DNA of 64,000 bases from positions 62,001-126,000 of the forward strand of contig NZ_KV917371.1 of the NCBI RefSeq assembly GCF_002019635.1, written 5' to 3'. Of this stretch, positions 16,658-25,354 are shown in pieces. Below the pieces are notes generated by a model that was not told where the DNA came from, did not search any database, and worked only from the letters and a program-made list of their open reading frames with translations. The translations under genes were made by a program, and so were the position numbers. Positions within the stretch are counted from its first letter, which is position 1. Each line of letters begins with the position of its first letter. This DNA comes from Metabacillus halosaccharovorans. Lineage in GTDB: Bacteria; Bacillota; Bacilli; Bacillales; Bacillaceae.

Positions 16658-16805
16658 AGAAACCTCCTTGATTAATTTCTTCGTCTATTTCTCATATATC
16701 AACATTTAGCCAAGTTGAAGCAATAACGACTAACTCCATACTCTATTTATGTATAAGAGAAAATCCTTCTATATTTACAAGATTAAGATTTTTGACCACT
16801 CCCCA

Positions 16806-17279
16806 TTATTTATCATTTTCTAAAAGCTCTAACATAATCTTTAAATCTTTGAAAGTGTCCATATAGGCATATCGTCCACCTGTATATTCCCCTTTTTGGA
16901 CTAAAGGCATATTTTTTGACTCCATTAGTGTCACTTTTTCTTTCATTCCATTTATGATAAAAGCAATATGGTGAGGCCCCTCTCCATGTTGATCCAAGTG
17001 ATTTCTCCATGTACTCGGATGCTCATCCGGCTCAATTAATTCCAACTGTAGAGAACCCATATCAAAAAACGCCAACTTAGAACGAGCTTCAGAGGAAACA
17101 CCTTCAAACTCTGTTTGAGCAACATCGACTGTATCTGTCCAGTTCCACTTCGGTTTTTCCACTCCGAAGAAATCTGCGTATGCTTGCGAAACAGTTTCAA
17201 TATCATGAACCAAAATACCGATTTGAGCTATAACGTTCGTTCCTAAAACACTATTTTGAGCTTGAGTTTCATTTGCCAT
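16806..17279 (-). CDS. VOC family protein (glyoxalase/epimerase-like)
   Basis: A 157-residue protein with two beta-alpha-beta-beta-beta modules: AQIGILVHDIETVSQAYADFFG in the first and GPHHIAFIINGMKEKVTLMESK in the second. QLELIEPDEHPSTW and IMLELLEN carry the ligand glutamates, as in methylmalonyl-CoA epimerase and lactoylglutathione lyase relatives. The ATG at 17279 after GAGGAGAGG is preferred to the ATG at 17345. Enzymatic activity cannot be assigned. Confidence 0.82.
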   Translation of the reverse strand: MANETQAQNSVLGTNVIAQIGILVHDIETVSQAYADFFGVEKPKWNWTDTVDVAQTEFEGVSSEARSKLAFFDMGSLQLELIEPDEHPSTWRNHLDQHGEGPHHIAFIINGMKEKVTLMESKNMPLVQKGEYTGGRYAYMDTFKDLKIMLELLENDK

Positions 17280-17506
17280 TATATTTCCTCTCCTCTTAAA
17301 AGCTATATTTTCACATCTGAAATGGTTTAAATTCTCTTTGTACACACCTCCTTTAAGTGTATGTACGCGCGTTCATTAATAATTATAATACAAACTTTGA
17401 TTATTGTTAACGCATACATTTCGATATATTCTAAAAATATAAGTTATTCCAACAATATTTCATACCATATTCTTTTGTATTACCTCAAAAACATAAAGAA
17501 AACCTA

Positions 17507-17568
17507 CCTTTTATTGATAAGTCTCTACTATCCGGAGATTAGTAAACAACAACTAAGGTAGGTTTTCT
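17507..17568 (-). terminator. Branched hairpin downstream of DUF5105 lipoprotein gene
   Basis: A perfect 14-bp stem (AGAAAACCTACCTT against AAGGTAGGTTTTCT) encloses 34 bases, which contain an inner TACTA/TAGTA stem. It lies 34 bases beyond the stop at 17602, followed by T residues on the reverse strand. Confidence 0.6.
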
Positions 17569-17601
17569 TCTATTATATTATTTTCTGTTATAAAGCGATC
17601 A

Positions 17602-18666
17602 TCAATAAAATTTCACAAACGGTGTCGCGATATCTTCTGATCGATAATCATCCGGATCGATCTTCCATTGGTCTTCACCATGCTTCACCATTTGAATTTC
17701 AACGATGACTTCTTCAGCAGTTGTAACATTTTTAAATTCGTTCCCCATTTTTTCAAAAACAAAGTTTAATGCTTCTGCCTCAGTAGCATTCGGGTTTGAC
17801 GTAATAAATTTTTCCATTTCCTGTTCCAGGATAGGTTGTAATGAAGGAACATCTAACGGTTTCCCTTTTAACTCAACAATCGCTTCTTTACCATTGCTTG
17901 TTTTTGTAATAGTTGTTGCTCCTACTTTTTCTTTAAAAGCGGCTTTCATAGAATTTACCAAGCTTACTACAACTTTTTGATCAAGTTGGTCTTCAGACAT
18001 GTATGTTGCACTCGAAAATCCTTCGATAATCGCAGCGTCAAATTCTTCTAAGAGTGCATCTTTCTTTTCACCTGTTAACTTTTCAAATCTTGGATTTTCA
18101 ACATTATAAAATAAAATATCTAAGTAAGCAGATAAAGCTTTTGCCGGATCCTGTAATTTATCAGCTGTTTTTAATAGCTTTTCGTCAGCTCCATCAATTT
18201 CGATTTCAATAGGATCTTCCTCTTTGTCACCATATGCTAAAGGAGTGTAGACAAGTTGATATTTTTCACCTTTATCAACGATGTAAAATAAACTGCCTTT
18301 TATTTTTTTACCTTCAGTAAGTCTAGTATATTCTAACTTCTGCTTATAATCCTCTGGCTCACCTTCAGTTGCTTTTGTGTCACCTTGGTACAAAGCAAAA
18401 CTAGGTGGTTCGATATCAATTGTTTCTTTTCGTTTATTTGTCATTTCAACATCAATCTTGAGCACAAGTTGATCCTCGGACACATTATCATATTCAGATG
18501 GAAGAGTATACTCTGCATTGTCCACCTTAATTTCAACAGACGCGTTTTCATTCTTCCCTGTTTCTTTTTCTTTCTCTTCTTTACTTGTCGTTGAAGATGA
18601 ACAAGCAGCAGCAAGCATGATCACAACAAGCATTGATAATACAAGGCTAATTCTTTTTTTAATCAT
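17602..18666 (-). CDS. DUF5105 domain lipoprotein
   Basis: A 354-residue secreted lipoprotein. The signal peptide MIKKRISLVLSMLVVIMLAA ends in the lipobox LAAAC, and a charged Ser/Lys/Glu linker follows. The first domain (about 45-170) resembles the DUF4352-type immunoglobulin-like domain (TLPSEYDNVSEDQLVLKIDVEMTNK). The second (about 180-350) is a DUF5105 fold rich in alternating charged helices. ATG 18666 after AGGAGGAGAATA is preferred to the ATG at 18708. It is probably held on the outer face of the membrane. Function is unknown; it is a single gene. Confidence 0.82.
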   Translation of the reverse strand: MIKKRISLVLSMLVVIMLAAACSSSTTSKEEKEKETGKNENASVEIKVDNAEYTLPSEYDNVSEDQLVLKIDVEMTNKRKETIDIEPPSFALYQGDTKATEGEPEDYKQKLEYTRLTEGKKIKGSLFYIVDKGEKYQLVYTPLAYGDKEEDPIEIEIDGADEKLLKTADKLQDPAKALSAYLDILFYNVENPRFEKLTGEKKDALLEEFDAAIIEGFSSATYMSEDQLDQKVVVSLVNSMKAAFKEKVGATTITKTSNGKEAIVELKGKPLDVPSLQPILEQEMEKFITSNPNATEAEALNFVFEKMGNEFKNVTTAEEVIVEIQMVKHGEDQWKIDPDDYRSEDIATPFVKFY

Positions 18667-19203
18667 TATTCTCCTCCTAGGTGTAATTCGTGTTAAAAAA
18701 CACAACATCCATTATTCTAAAGAGATATTCCTTTATTTGGAATAGTCATTTATTACCTATTATAAATACAAAATAGTGCAAAATACCTCCATTCTAAATA
18801 TTGGTAAATTAACTAAAGAACAGTGAACAAGCAATTGAAAAAACCACTTAATAACATCCGGAATCATAGAGTTTAAGATTCAATAACCACTAGCAGTATA
18901 TGCTATTTGACCTAGTAATTAATTCACCTAAAATACGACTTCCCTAATATTCTAATCAACCATTTTACCTATTTTTTCCTTTGTACACTGCAGGTAATTG
19001 TATATTTTTACCTATAAGCAAACAATCATTAATTTTTAGGGGTCAACAACCTTAGATAACTATTCTATATTATTTCTCGGAAAACCATCTCAATTTGATA
19101 TTTGTTTAATATCAAATTGAGATATATAATTAAATTAAGAAATCGGAAAAACGTTTACAACAAAAAAAATAAATTGCTTCTGATTTTTTAAGGAGGAGTA
19201 AAC
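18667..19203. other. Long intergenic region upstream of 48-aa gene copy 1
   Basis: No ORF is supportable in these 537 bases. The right-hand 120 bases hold the promoter, palindrome and cre-like site of the following small gene. The rest is AT-rich and featureless to my reading. Part of it (about 19015-19160) is recognisably similar to 28185-28320, upstream of the second copy. Confidence 0.5.
19087..19160 (+). promoter_or_regulatory. Promoter, palindrome and cre-like site of 48-aa gene copy 1
   Basis: TTGTTT (19102-19107), a 17-base spacer and TATAAT (19125-19130) form a SigA-type promoter. A perfect 16-bp inverted repeat with a five-base loop (19087-19123) overlaps the -35 box and spacer. GGAAAAACGTTTACAA (19145-19160) matches 12 of 14 positions of the CcpA cre consensus. 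All three boxes recur at 28257-28316. Confidence 0.6.
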
Positions 19204-19350
19204 ATGAGCCAATTAGCGAGAGAAATCAAAGTCAAGGCATTATTAGCTAAGCAAAAATTCAATGAAAAAGAGATCTCAGACATGTCAGATGCACAAATTG
19301 AATATTATCACTGGCTCTATTTCGAAGATTCTGTTTACGATTATATGTAA
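19204..19350 (+). CDS. 48-residue small protein, copy 1 of a duplicated pair
   Basis: AAGGAGGAGTAAAC precedes the ATG. The product starts MSQLAREIKVKALLAKQKFN and ends in SDAQIEYYHWLYFEDSVYDY plus a final Met. The N-terminal half is basic and helical; the C-terminal half is acidic and aromatic. The last 27 residues are nearly identical to the protein at 28371, and codon-level similarity is high. No known domain is recognised. It is monocistronic with a strong terminator and a possible CcpA-controlled promoter. Conservation in a paralogue indicates a real protein. Confidence 0.8.
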   Translation: MSQLAREIKVKALLAKQKFNEKEISDMSDAQIEYYHWLYFEDSVYDYM

Positions 19351-19374
19351 ATCTAAAAACCTTATATAAATAAA

Positions 19375-19408
19375 CTAAGCTTTTGTACCTGGTGCAAAAG
19401 CTTTTTTG
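19375..19408 (+). terminator. Terminator of 48-aa gene copy 1
   Basis: AAGCTTTTG and CAAAAGCTT arms around a nine-base loop, followed by TTTTT, 26 bases after the stop codon. Confidence 0.85.
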
Positions 19409-19495
19409 TTTGGAACAAAGGCATATTATTCATTGAATGACGATATTGTATTTGATACAATTTAATTGCACACAATATTCCAAGGAGGAAGATGT

Positions 19496-19972
19496 ATGAA
19501 AACCGTCTATGACTTCACTGTAAAAAAACCAAATGGCGAGGAAAAATCGTTAAAGGAATATGAAGGTAAACCTTTATTAATTGTAAACACAGCAAGTAAA
19601 TGTGGATTAACGAAGCAATTTAGCGGACTTCAAGAACTCTATGATAAATTTAAAGATGATGGTCTGGAGATTTTAGGATTTCCTTGTAGCCAGTTTAATA
19701 ACCAAGAATTTGATAATATTGATGAAACAACAGAGTTTTGTCAGCTGAATTACGGTGTCTCCTTCCCCATGTTTGCCAAAATTGATGTAAATGGAGAAAA
19801 GGCAGAACCTCTATTTTCATACCTGAAAGAACAAAAGAAAGGTGTTTTATCCAAAGACATTAAATGGAATTTCACTAAGTTTCTGATTGATAAAAATGGT
19901 CAAGTGGTAAAAAGATATGCTCCAACGACAGAACCTGCGAAAATAGAAAAAGATATTACAGATCAATTCTAA
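19496..19972 (+). CDS. gpx: Glutathione peroxidase family, thiol peroxidase
   Basis: A 158-residue cytosolic peroxidase reducing hydroperoxides. In Bacillus-type organisms these use thioredoxin or bacillithiol rather than glutathione. The peroxidatic Cys36 is in NTASKCGLT; the Gln and Trp/Asn partners are in GFPCSQFNNQE and KWNFTKFLID. A second Cys in FPCSQF is the usual resolving position in thioredoxin-dependent Gpx. ATG 19496 with AAGGAGGAAG is preferred to the ATG at 19466. A strong bidirectional terminator separates it from the convergent serine hydrolase gene. Confidence 0.92.
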   Translation: MKTVYDFTVKKPNGEEKSLKEYEGKPLLIVNTASKCGLTKQFSGLQELYDKFKDDGLEILGFPCSQFNNQEFDNIDETTEFCQLNYGVSFPMFAKIDVNGEKAEPLFSYLKEQKKGVLSKDIKWNFTKFLIDKNGQVVKRYAPTTEPAKIEKDITDQF

Positions 19973-19974
19973 CA

Positions 19975-20006
19975 AAGAGGCAGAGAATTTATTCTCTGCC
20001 TCTTAC
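19975..20006 (+). terminator. Bidirectional terminator between gpx and serine hydrolase
   Basis: AGAGGCAGAGAAT and ATTCTCTGCCTCT form a 13-bp stem around TT, three bases after the gpx stop and two before the convergent stop. Confidence 0.85.
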
Positions 20007-20008
20007 CG

Positions 20009-21187
20009 TTACTCACAACAAGCACTAAAAACAATATTACGCAACTTTCTAGTTAGCGGAGTTGTGCCTGAATCTTTTTTCTGCATCATAAATAAAAAGG
20101 TTAGTTCATCTTTCGGACAGTTAATGAAATAACAGCCAAGCCAACCGTCCCAGCCATATTCGCCAAGACTTCCTATACTTGCTGATTGACTTTGATCTGT
20201 TAATACACGCATAAAGTTTCCGTAGCTATAGCCCAGTTGACCCCATAAGTCAAAGCCTTTTTGCTGTTCTATGTTTAATGTAGCCGAAGTTAAAAAGCTG
20301 ACTGTTTTTGGTCGTAATAGTTTAGTCCCCTCCAATGTTCCTTGGTTCATCAGCATTTTCGCAAATTTTGCATAATCATCGACTGTTGAAACTAAACCTG
20401 CTCCACCAGATTCAAAGGCGGGATTTCGATCCATATGATGAATAATTCCTAAGTGATTGCCCGTATATAGCTCTAAACCTCCCTCTTCAGAATTTGTATA
20501 CGTTTTCACAAGACGGCTTCTTTTTTCTTCAGGAAGCCAAAATCCTGTGTCATTCATTTGGAGAGGATCAAATAATTCCTTCCTCAAGAATTCGCCAAAT
20601 TTTTGTCCGCTTACGACTTCAATGACTGCACCTAATACATCTGATGAGGTTCCATATTGCCAGGAAGAACCAGGCTGGAATGCTAGAGGTACTTTTCCTA
20701 ATTTGTTCATTGCTTCAATAGTACTCAATGGCGAATCACCTAAAAGCTTACAATCTATCTCTTCAAACACAGCGGCTGTTCCTTGTCCTGCTTGTTCATC
20801 CCCGCCATAGACTAATCCAGACGTCATGCTGAGTAAATCATGGAAAGTAACTTCGCGTTCGACTGTTATAAGCTTTCCATTCTTTTCAACCATTTGATAC
20901 TTAAATCCATCCAAAAATTGACTAACAGGTTCATTTAAATCAATCTCCCCACGTTCAACCAGAATCATAGCCGCAGCTGCAGTGACCGGCTTTGTCATCG
21001 AGTATAAACGAAAAATAGAGTCTCTTAAAATAGGCTTGTTCGCTTCTATATCAGCAAAACCGTCTTCATGGTAAAAAATTTCTTCTCCCCTTTTTAGCAC
21101 AAGAAGGTTCGCACCTGCGATGTCCTGATTATCTAGGCTTTTTCTTAAAGCTTTTTTGATCTGATTACTAACGTTTTTATCTATCAA
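20009..21187 (-). CDS. Serine hydrolase, beta-lactamase/class C (EstB-like) family
   Basis: A 392-residue penicillin-binding-like esterase or peptidase. The catalytic SxxK is SMTK (Ser63-Lys66), and the second motif tyrosine is in WQYGTSSDVLG (near 208). The late region shows GEYGWDGWLGCYFINCPKDE in place of a classical KTG, as in EstB/LovD-type esterases. No signal peptide is evident, so it is probably cytosolic. The start is a TTG at 21187 preceded by GAGGAGAAG. Substrate is unknown; similar proteins hydrolyse esters rather than beta-lactams. Confidence 0.85.
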   Translation of the reverse strand: MIDKNVSNQIKKALRKSLDNQDIAGANLLVLKRGEEIFYHEDGFADIEANKPILRDSIFRLYSMTKPVTAAAAMILVERGEIDLNEPVSQFLDGFKYQMVEKNGKLITVEREVTFHDLLSMTSGLVYGGDEQAGQGTAAVFEEIDCKLLGDSPLSTIEAMNKLGKVPLAFQPGSSWQYGTSSDVLGAVIEVVSGQKFGEFLRKELFDPLQMNDTGFWLPEEKRSRLVKTYTNSEEGGLELYTGNHLGIIHHMDRNPAFESGGAGLVSTVDDYAKFAKMLMNQGTLEGTKLLRPKTVSFLTSATLNIEQQKGFDLWGQLGYSYGNFMRVLTDQSQSASIGSLGEYGWDGWLGCYFINCPKDELTFLFMMQKKDSGTTPLTRKLRNIVFSACCE

Positions 21188-21237
21188 ACCAATCTTCTCC
21201 TCTATGAATCGATTTTATGTATAGTTGAATTTACACA

Positions 21238-21267
21238 GTAAAAAGAAGGGAAAGATTCCCTTCCAAA
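21238..21267 (-). terminator. Terminator of fbp
   Basis: The reverse strand reads GAAGGGAA, TCT, TTCCCTTC and then TTTTT, about 75 bases after the fbp stop codon. Confidence 0.8.
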
Positions 21268-21306
21268 TTTTAAAAGTACAGAAATTATAGACTTTTACAC
21301 GAGGTT

Positions 21307-21338
21307 TTGGTGTCTAGCTCCAGGCGCATTGCGCTTTT
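21307..21338. repeat. Fragment of a TGTCTAGCTCCAG-type Bacillus repeat
   Basis: GGTGTCTAGCTCCAGGCGC is followed by ATTGCGCTTTT. I recognise the first half as a motif found in many intergenic regions of Bacillus genomes. Here only a short remnant remains, next to the fbp stop. No second copy is seen in the window. Confidence 0.4.
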
Positions 21339-21339
21339 C

Positions 21340-23274
21340 CTATTTCATATACCGATATTCCATTAAACTATTTAATATAGAGATCTCCTGCAATAATTCT
21401 TCTCCAACATTTGTCTCCAACACCTTTTTCCGCTCTAATTCTTTATCAACGATTCTTTTAACAGATAATACATCTGTTCCATTTAGTAATACATCGTCTT
21501 TTGAATTGAAATGTTTATGTGCAACGAGCTGCATGCCGTAGGAATTATATAATAATGTGTAACCGGCAATTCCTGTAGTAGATTGATAAGCTTTAGAAAA
21601 ACCACCATCTATTACAATCATTTTACCGTTTGCTTTAATTGGATTTTCTCCTTCAATTTCTTTTACAGGGGTATGTCCATTTATGATATGACCTTGATCT
21701 GGATTAAGATTGAATTCTAATAGAATTTTCCGGCAGATTTCTTCATTTTCACGTAAATAGTAATATGGATTTTTCTGCTCTTTATGTGTGGCCTTATCTT
21801 TAATAAAATAACGTTCAAATGTTGTCATTGCTCGTTTCCCAAAGAGTGAGGAATATTCTCCTGTCCATAAATACCACACCATATCTGTCGCTAGGTCATC
21901 CGTTTTTTCAGGATGTGCAAAGGAGTACCGTAAATAACGTTCAAACACATCGAGTAATTCACGGCCTGCATATGTTTTTCCTTCAATGACCATTCCTTCC
22001 ATATTCCCGTCTTCATCTAAAGGAATACAGCCATGTATCAATAAATTCCCGTTATATTTCAAATATAGGCTGCCTTTTTTCATGAGAAAATTCATATGTC
22101 GAGCCAATTTTTCTGAATGCTGAACAGAGAATAATAGCTTGTCTATTACTTGCTTTTCTTCCTCTAATAATTGATCAGGCTGCTCGGGGTTAACTGTTGT
22201 AAAACATGAATTTTCCAACGGATATGTTTTTCCGCGAATGGTTATTTCATTATGTTCAAAGTCGATTTCTTCGAGTAAAAGTCTTTCTGACATATTAAAA
22301 CCGGGACGTCTTTTAATGATAGGACTTTCAAGTTTGAATTGAATCATGGCAATCGCTTGATGGATTTTAGTAATTTGCAGTTTTTCTTCATCTGAAACGA
22401 GATCATCAGGTTGAATTTTCGGTCTGAAAGCCGGATTGTCTTTATAATATTTATCTGCTAGATTCATAAGCGGCCGCAGATTAATTCCATATACATCTTC
22501 AATTATGTCAAGATTGTTATAGCGTGCACAAATTCGAATAATATTTGCAAGACAAACCTTAGAGCCTGCAAAAGCACCGATCCATAAAACATCATGATTT
22601 CCCCACTGAATATCTACAGAATGATAGTTAATAAGGGCTTCCATTATTTTATCAGGCTCCGGTCCACGATCATAAATATCCCCTACAACATGGAGATGAT
22701 CCACAACCAAACGCTGAGTCGTATATGCCAGGCCGGTAATGAGCTTATCAGCTTGTCCAAGCGTAATAATTTGCTCAACAATGCTTGTATAGTAAGGTTC
22801 TTTAAAATTCGTGAACTCATCAGTTTTGTATAAAAGTTCCTCAATTATATAAACAAATTGACTAGGCAATGCTTTCCGTAATTTTGAACGAGTATATTTG
22901 GAAGAGGCATAGGAAATCAGCTTGATCATCCGTTCAATGATGACTGTGTACCATTGGTATAATTCTTCTTCATTACTAAAATGATTTTTCATTAGATTGA
23001 TTTTATCTTCAGGGTAATACACTAGTGTCGCAAACTCTTTTATTTCTTTTTCAGTTAACACCTTTTTATAGATGTCTTCTATTTTCTCTCTTACCTTCCC
23101 TGAGCCATTTCGCAAAACATGTTGAAAGGCCTGAAACTCTCCGTGTAAATCACTGACAAAATGCTCTGTACCTTTCGGAAGATTCAAGATCGCTTCAAGA
23201 TTAATAATCTCAGTAACTACCTTTTCCTCACGATCATACTTCTGCGCTAATAAATCCAAATGTTTTGTATGCAA
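21340..23274 (-). CDS. fbp: Fructose-1,6-bisphosphatase, class III
   Basis: The gluconeogenic phosphatase of Firmicutes, 644 residues, unrelated to classes I and II. Metallophosphatase motifs are [10 protein letters not shown] (near 42), [12 protein letters not shown] (near 196) and [11 protein letters not shown] (near 225), with [15 protein letters not shown] and [10 protein letters not shown] in the C-terminal half. Length and opening [10 protein letters not shown] agree with Bacillus Fbp. The start is a TTG at 23274 behind AAAGGGGAT. Single gene with its own terminator. In Bacillus the enzyme is activated by phosphoenolpyruvate and is constitutive. Confidence 0.96.
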   Translation of the reverse strand: MHTKHLDLLAQKYDREEKVVTEIINLEAILNLPKGTEHFVSDLHGEFQAFQHVLRNGSGKVREKIEDIYKKVLTEKEIKEFATLVYYPEDKINLMKNHFSNEEELYQWYTVIIERMIKLISYASSKYTRSKLRKALPSQFVYIIEELLYKTDEFTNFKEPYYTSIVEQIITLGQADKLITGLAYTTQRLVVDHLHVVGDIYDRGPEPDKIMEALINYHSVDIQWGNHDVLWIGAFAGSKVCLANIIRICARYNNLDIIEDVYGINLRPLMNLADKYYKDNPAFRPKIQPDDLVSDEEKLQITKIHQAIAMIQFKLESPIIKRRPGFNMSERLLLEEIDFEHNEITIRGKTYPLENSCFTTVNPEQPDQLLEEEKQVIDKLLFSVQHSEKLARHMNFLMKKGSLYLKYNGNLLIHGCIPLDEDGNMEGMVIEGKTYAGRELLDVFERYLRYSFAHPEKTDDLATDMVWYLWTGEYSSLFGKRAMTTFERYFIKDKATHKEQKNPYYYLRENEEICRKILLEFNLNPDQGHIINGHTPVKEIEGENPIKANGKMIVIDGGFSKAYQSTTGIAGYTLLYNSYGMQLVAHKHFNSKDDVLLNGTDVLSVKRIVDKELERKKVLETNVGEELLQEISILNSLMEYRYMK

Positions 23275-23319
23275 ATCATGTATCCCCTTTCACTACTCTC
23301 TCTTTATTATACAAAAAGG

Positions 23320-23350
23320 TGGGACGGAGGGACAGGTTCCTTGGCCCAAT
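23320..23350. repeat. GGGACAGG-type dispersed repeat, copy 4
   Basis: GGGACGGAGGGACAGGTTCC is followed by TTGGCCCAATTTC, about 45 bases before the fbp start. The core GGGACAGGTTCCTTGGCCCA is repeated exactly in copy 5. Confidence 0.7.
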
Positions 23351-23462
23351 TTCACCGTATTCCTTTTAATTTTATTATATAAGATTAAGAAAATTTGGAT
23401 TGTTTTTATTTTAGAGGTCATTTTGCAGGGGGTCAATAGAAAAGCAATGTGTTTGGTCCATC

Positions 23463-23518
23463 GGGACAGGTTCCTTGGCCCAAAAAAAGAGGGACAGTGA
23501 ACCTGTCCCTCTGACCCA
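23463..23518. repeat. GGGACAGG-type dispersed repeat, copy 5
   Basis: GGGACAGGTTCCTTGGCCCA, an A-run, then GAGGGACAGTGAACCTGTCC. It ends one base before the stop codon of the secreted repeat protein gene and may act as its terminator. Copies 4 and 5 bracket about 110 bases without a gene. Confidence 0.7.
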
Positions 23519-25354
23519 TTATGAAAACAGGTTCTTTAGGCGTGCCCAGAATCCTGTTTGTTCTTTTGTTGTTTTTTCTGGTTTTTCTTGTTCTTCTTTT
23601 TTGATGCTTTCTGTTTTTATGACAAATTGAACGGAATTTATTTGATGGTTTTTAGGTGATACGAAGGATACGGCTTCGAAGTCGGATTTGTCATAGTCTG
23701 CGATCATCTGATCCACTTCTTGTTTCATTTGTTCAGGTAAATCACTTGTCGATTCATAAAGTTCATCTGTTCCATCATGAAGCTTGCCTACACCGTTTTC
23801 CAATTCATCCGTTCCATGTGAAAGTTCATTAATACCAGTGTGCAACTTAGTATAGGAGTTAGATAATTGGTTTACTCCTCCTGAATACTCTACTAGACCT
23901 GAGTGGAATGCTCCATAATTGGAAGAAAGCTGATTAATTCCTTCTTGTAACTGTGCAAATGATTCTGCAACATCCATTTGTTCAAGTGAGGATGAAATTC
24001 CATTTGCAATCGTATCAAGATTGTCAGCCATTTCTGATAGAGCACTGTTAACTTGGCTTAATGTCACATCTACTGCGTCAAATGCTTCTTTTAGAGCCGA
24101 ATAGGTTCCCTTTGCCGTACGGGCGGCAGCATATGTTTCCAGTAATTGATTCAGTACTTGTTGATCTGCTCCGCTCTTGTATAACGCTTGTGTTTGTTCT
24201 TTTGTTATTTCGTATTCAGGAATAGCTTCCATTGCTTTATTTAACTCATTGTATGCTTTGGCAAAGTTTTCATTAAATGTCATTAAACCATCAGACGTTT
24301 CTCTTAGCCCGCCTGAAATTTGACTGAGCCCATCATCAAGCTTTTTAAAATCACCAAGACCCATTTCCTCTGAACCACTGCCGCTAAGAGATGTATTCAA
24401 TGTTTCGAGTGCCTGCTGAATGTTTTTAGAGGCATTGATCAGTTCAGTTGACGAACCATCTATTTTTGACATCCCTTCTTTAAATTGAGAAGAACCGTTG
24501 CCTAATTGATGTACGCCGTTATTGAGTTCCGATACTCCATCCTTTAAGTCACCAACACCATTGTTAATGTCCTTTATAGCATCTGTTAAAATTTCCATAT
24601 CGCCTGTCATGTCATCAATATTAGGTGCATCGATTGGCATGGAAGATGGAATAGCTGTGATATCGATGCCATCCAGTTCAAAATGAAGAGCATCTGCTTC
24701 AACTGTAAGTTTTTCCTCTTTTTCAGGCATGACGGTAAATGTTACTTGTTTGTTTTTTCCGGCATTCGCTAGCATCCCGTCAGGTGCCTTAATATTGCTA
24801 TATTTATCGGTATCAAGGGCAAGTGATATTTGTAATAAGTAGTTTTCAAAAAATATCGAATCCACTTGTTCGTTAGCTGATGTACGAATTTCTATTTGTA
24901 CATGTCCCTTTTTCCCAGCCAGTTCATCAGGGTTTATTTGCTTTCCATCTAGTATATAAGAAATGGAAACATCCCATGGCAAAGGCTCTTCCTTCATATT
25001 ACCTTGATAATAAAATTTCCCCTTCGAATCAGCTGTTACTCGAACAGTATTGTTTTTTTGCTCAAGCTCTGTTAGGTCTGTTAAGTTTTTTAAGCTTGTG
25101 TATGGCCCATAATCAACTATTTCACCAGGCTTTTCAATATCTAAGATATTAACCACATATGCCTCTTGTCTTTCTCCGGTCGCACTTAGCTTTGCATAGA
25201 CAACTTCATCTTTAGATGAAATTTCTCCAGTACCTTGAGAAGAATCACCATTTGATTTGCTGTCATCTGAAACAGCCGTAACATGTAATGAAGGAATCAC
25301 GAAAATAGTTGTTGTCAAGACAAGTAGAATTTTACTTATGCTTTTCTTCATCAT
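23519..25354 (-). CDS. Secreted YhgE-like protein with Leu-x-x-Gly heptad repeats
   Basis: A 611-residue exported protein. It has a signal peptide (MMKKSISKILLVLTTTIFVI, cleavage near SLHVTA), an N-terminal beta-rich domain to about residue 250, and a long helical region (255-560). That region has repeated LxxGxxxL units such as INNGVGDLKDGVSELNNGVHQLGNGSSQF and LSHGTDELENGVGKLHDGTDEL, the X-X-X-Leu-X-X-Gly repeat seen in YhgE/Pip-type proteins. Unlike YhgE it has no C-terminal membrane bundle. It overlaps the MMPL gene by four bases (ATGA), so the two are translationally coupled. It probably serves as extracellular partner of that exporter. Confidence 0.8.
   Translation of the reverse strand: MMKKSISKILLVLTTTIFVIPSLHVTAVSDDSKSNGDSSQGTGEISSKDEVVYAKLSATGERQEAYVVNILDIEKPGEIVDYGPYTSLKNLTDLTELEQKNNTVRVTADSKGKFYYQGNMKEEPLPWDVSISYILDGKQINPDELAGKKGHVQIEIRTSANEQVDSIFFENYLLQISLALDTDKYSNIKAPDGMLANAGKNKQVTFTVMPEKEEKLTVEADALHFELDGIDITAIPSSMPIDAPNIDDMTGDMEILTDAIKDINNGVGDLKDGVSELNNGVHQLGNGSSQFKEGMSKIDGSSTELINASKNIQQALETLNTSLSGSGSEEMGLGDFKKLDDGLSQISGGLRETSDGLMTFNENFAKAYNELNKAMEAIPEYEITKEQTQALYKSGADQQVLNQLLETYAAARTAKGTYSALKEAFDAVDVTLSQVNSALSEMADNLDTIANGISSSLEQMDVAESFAQLQEGINQLSSNYGAFHSGLVEYSGGVNQLSNSYTKLHTGINELSHGTDELENGVGKLHDGTDELYESTSDLPEQMKQEVDQMIADYDKSDFEAVSFVSPKNHQINSVQFVIKTESIKKEEQEKPEKTTKEQTGFWARLKNLFS

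Noticed and set aside
16813-17010. Reverse ORF inside the VOC gene in another frame
   Set aside because: Out-of-frame shadow of the VOC gene, which has clear motifs.
2693-23518. GGGACAGG-type repeats considered as a CRISPR array
   Set aside because: Copies are kilobases apart, imperfectly palindromic and without regular spacers; no cas genes.
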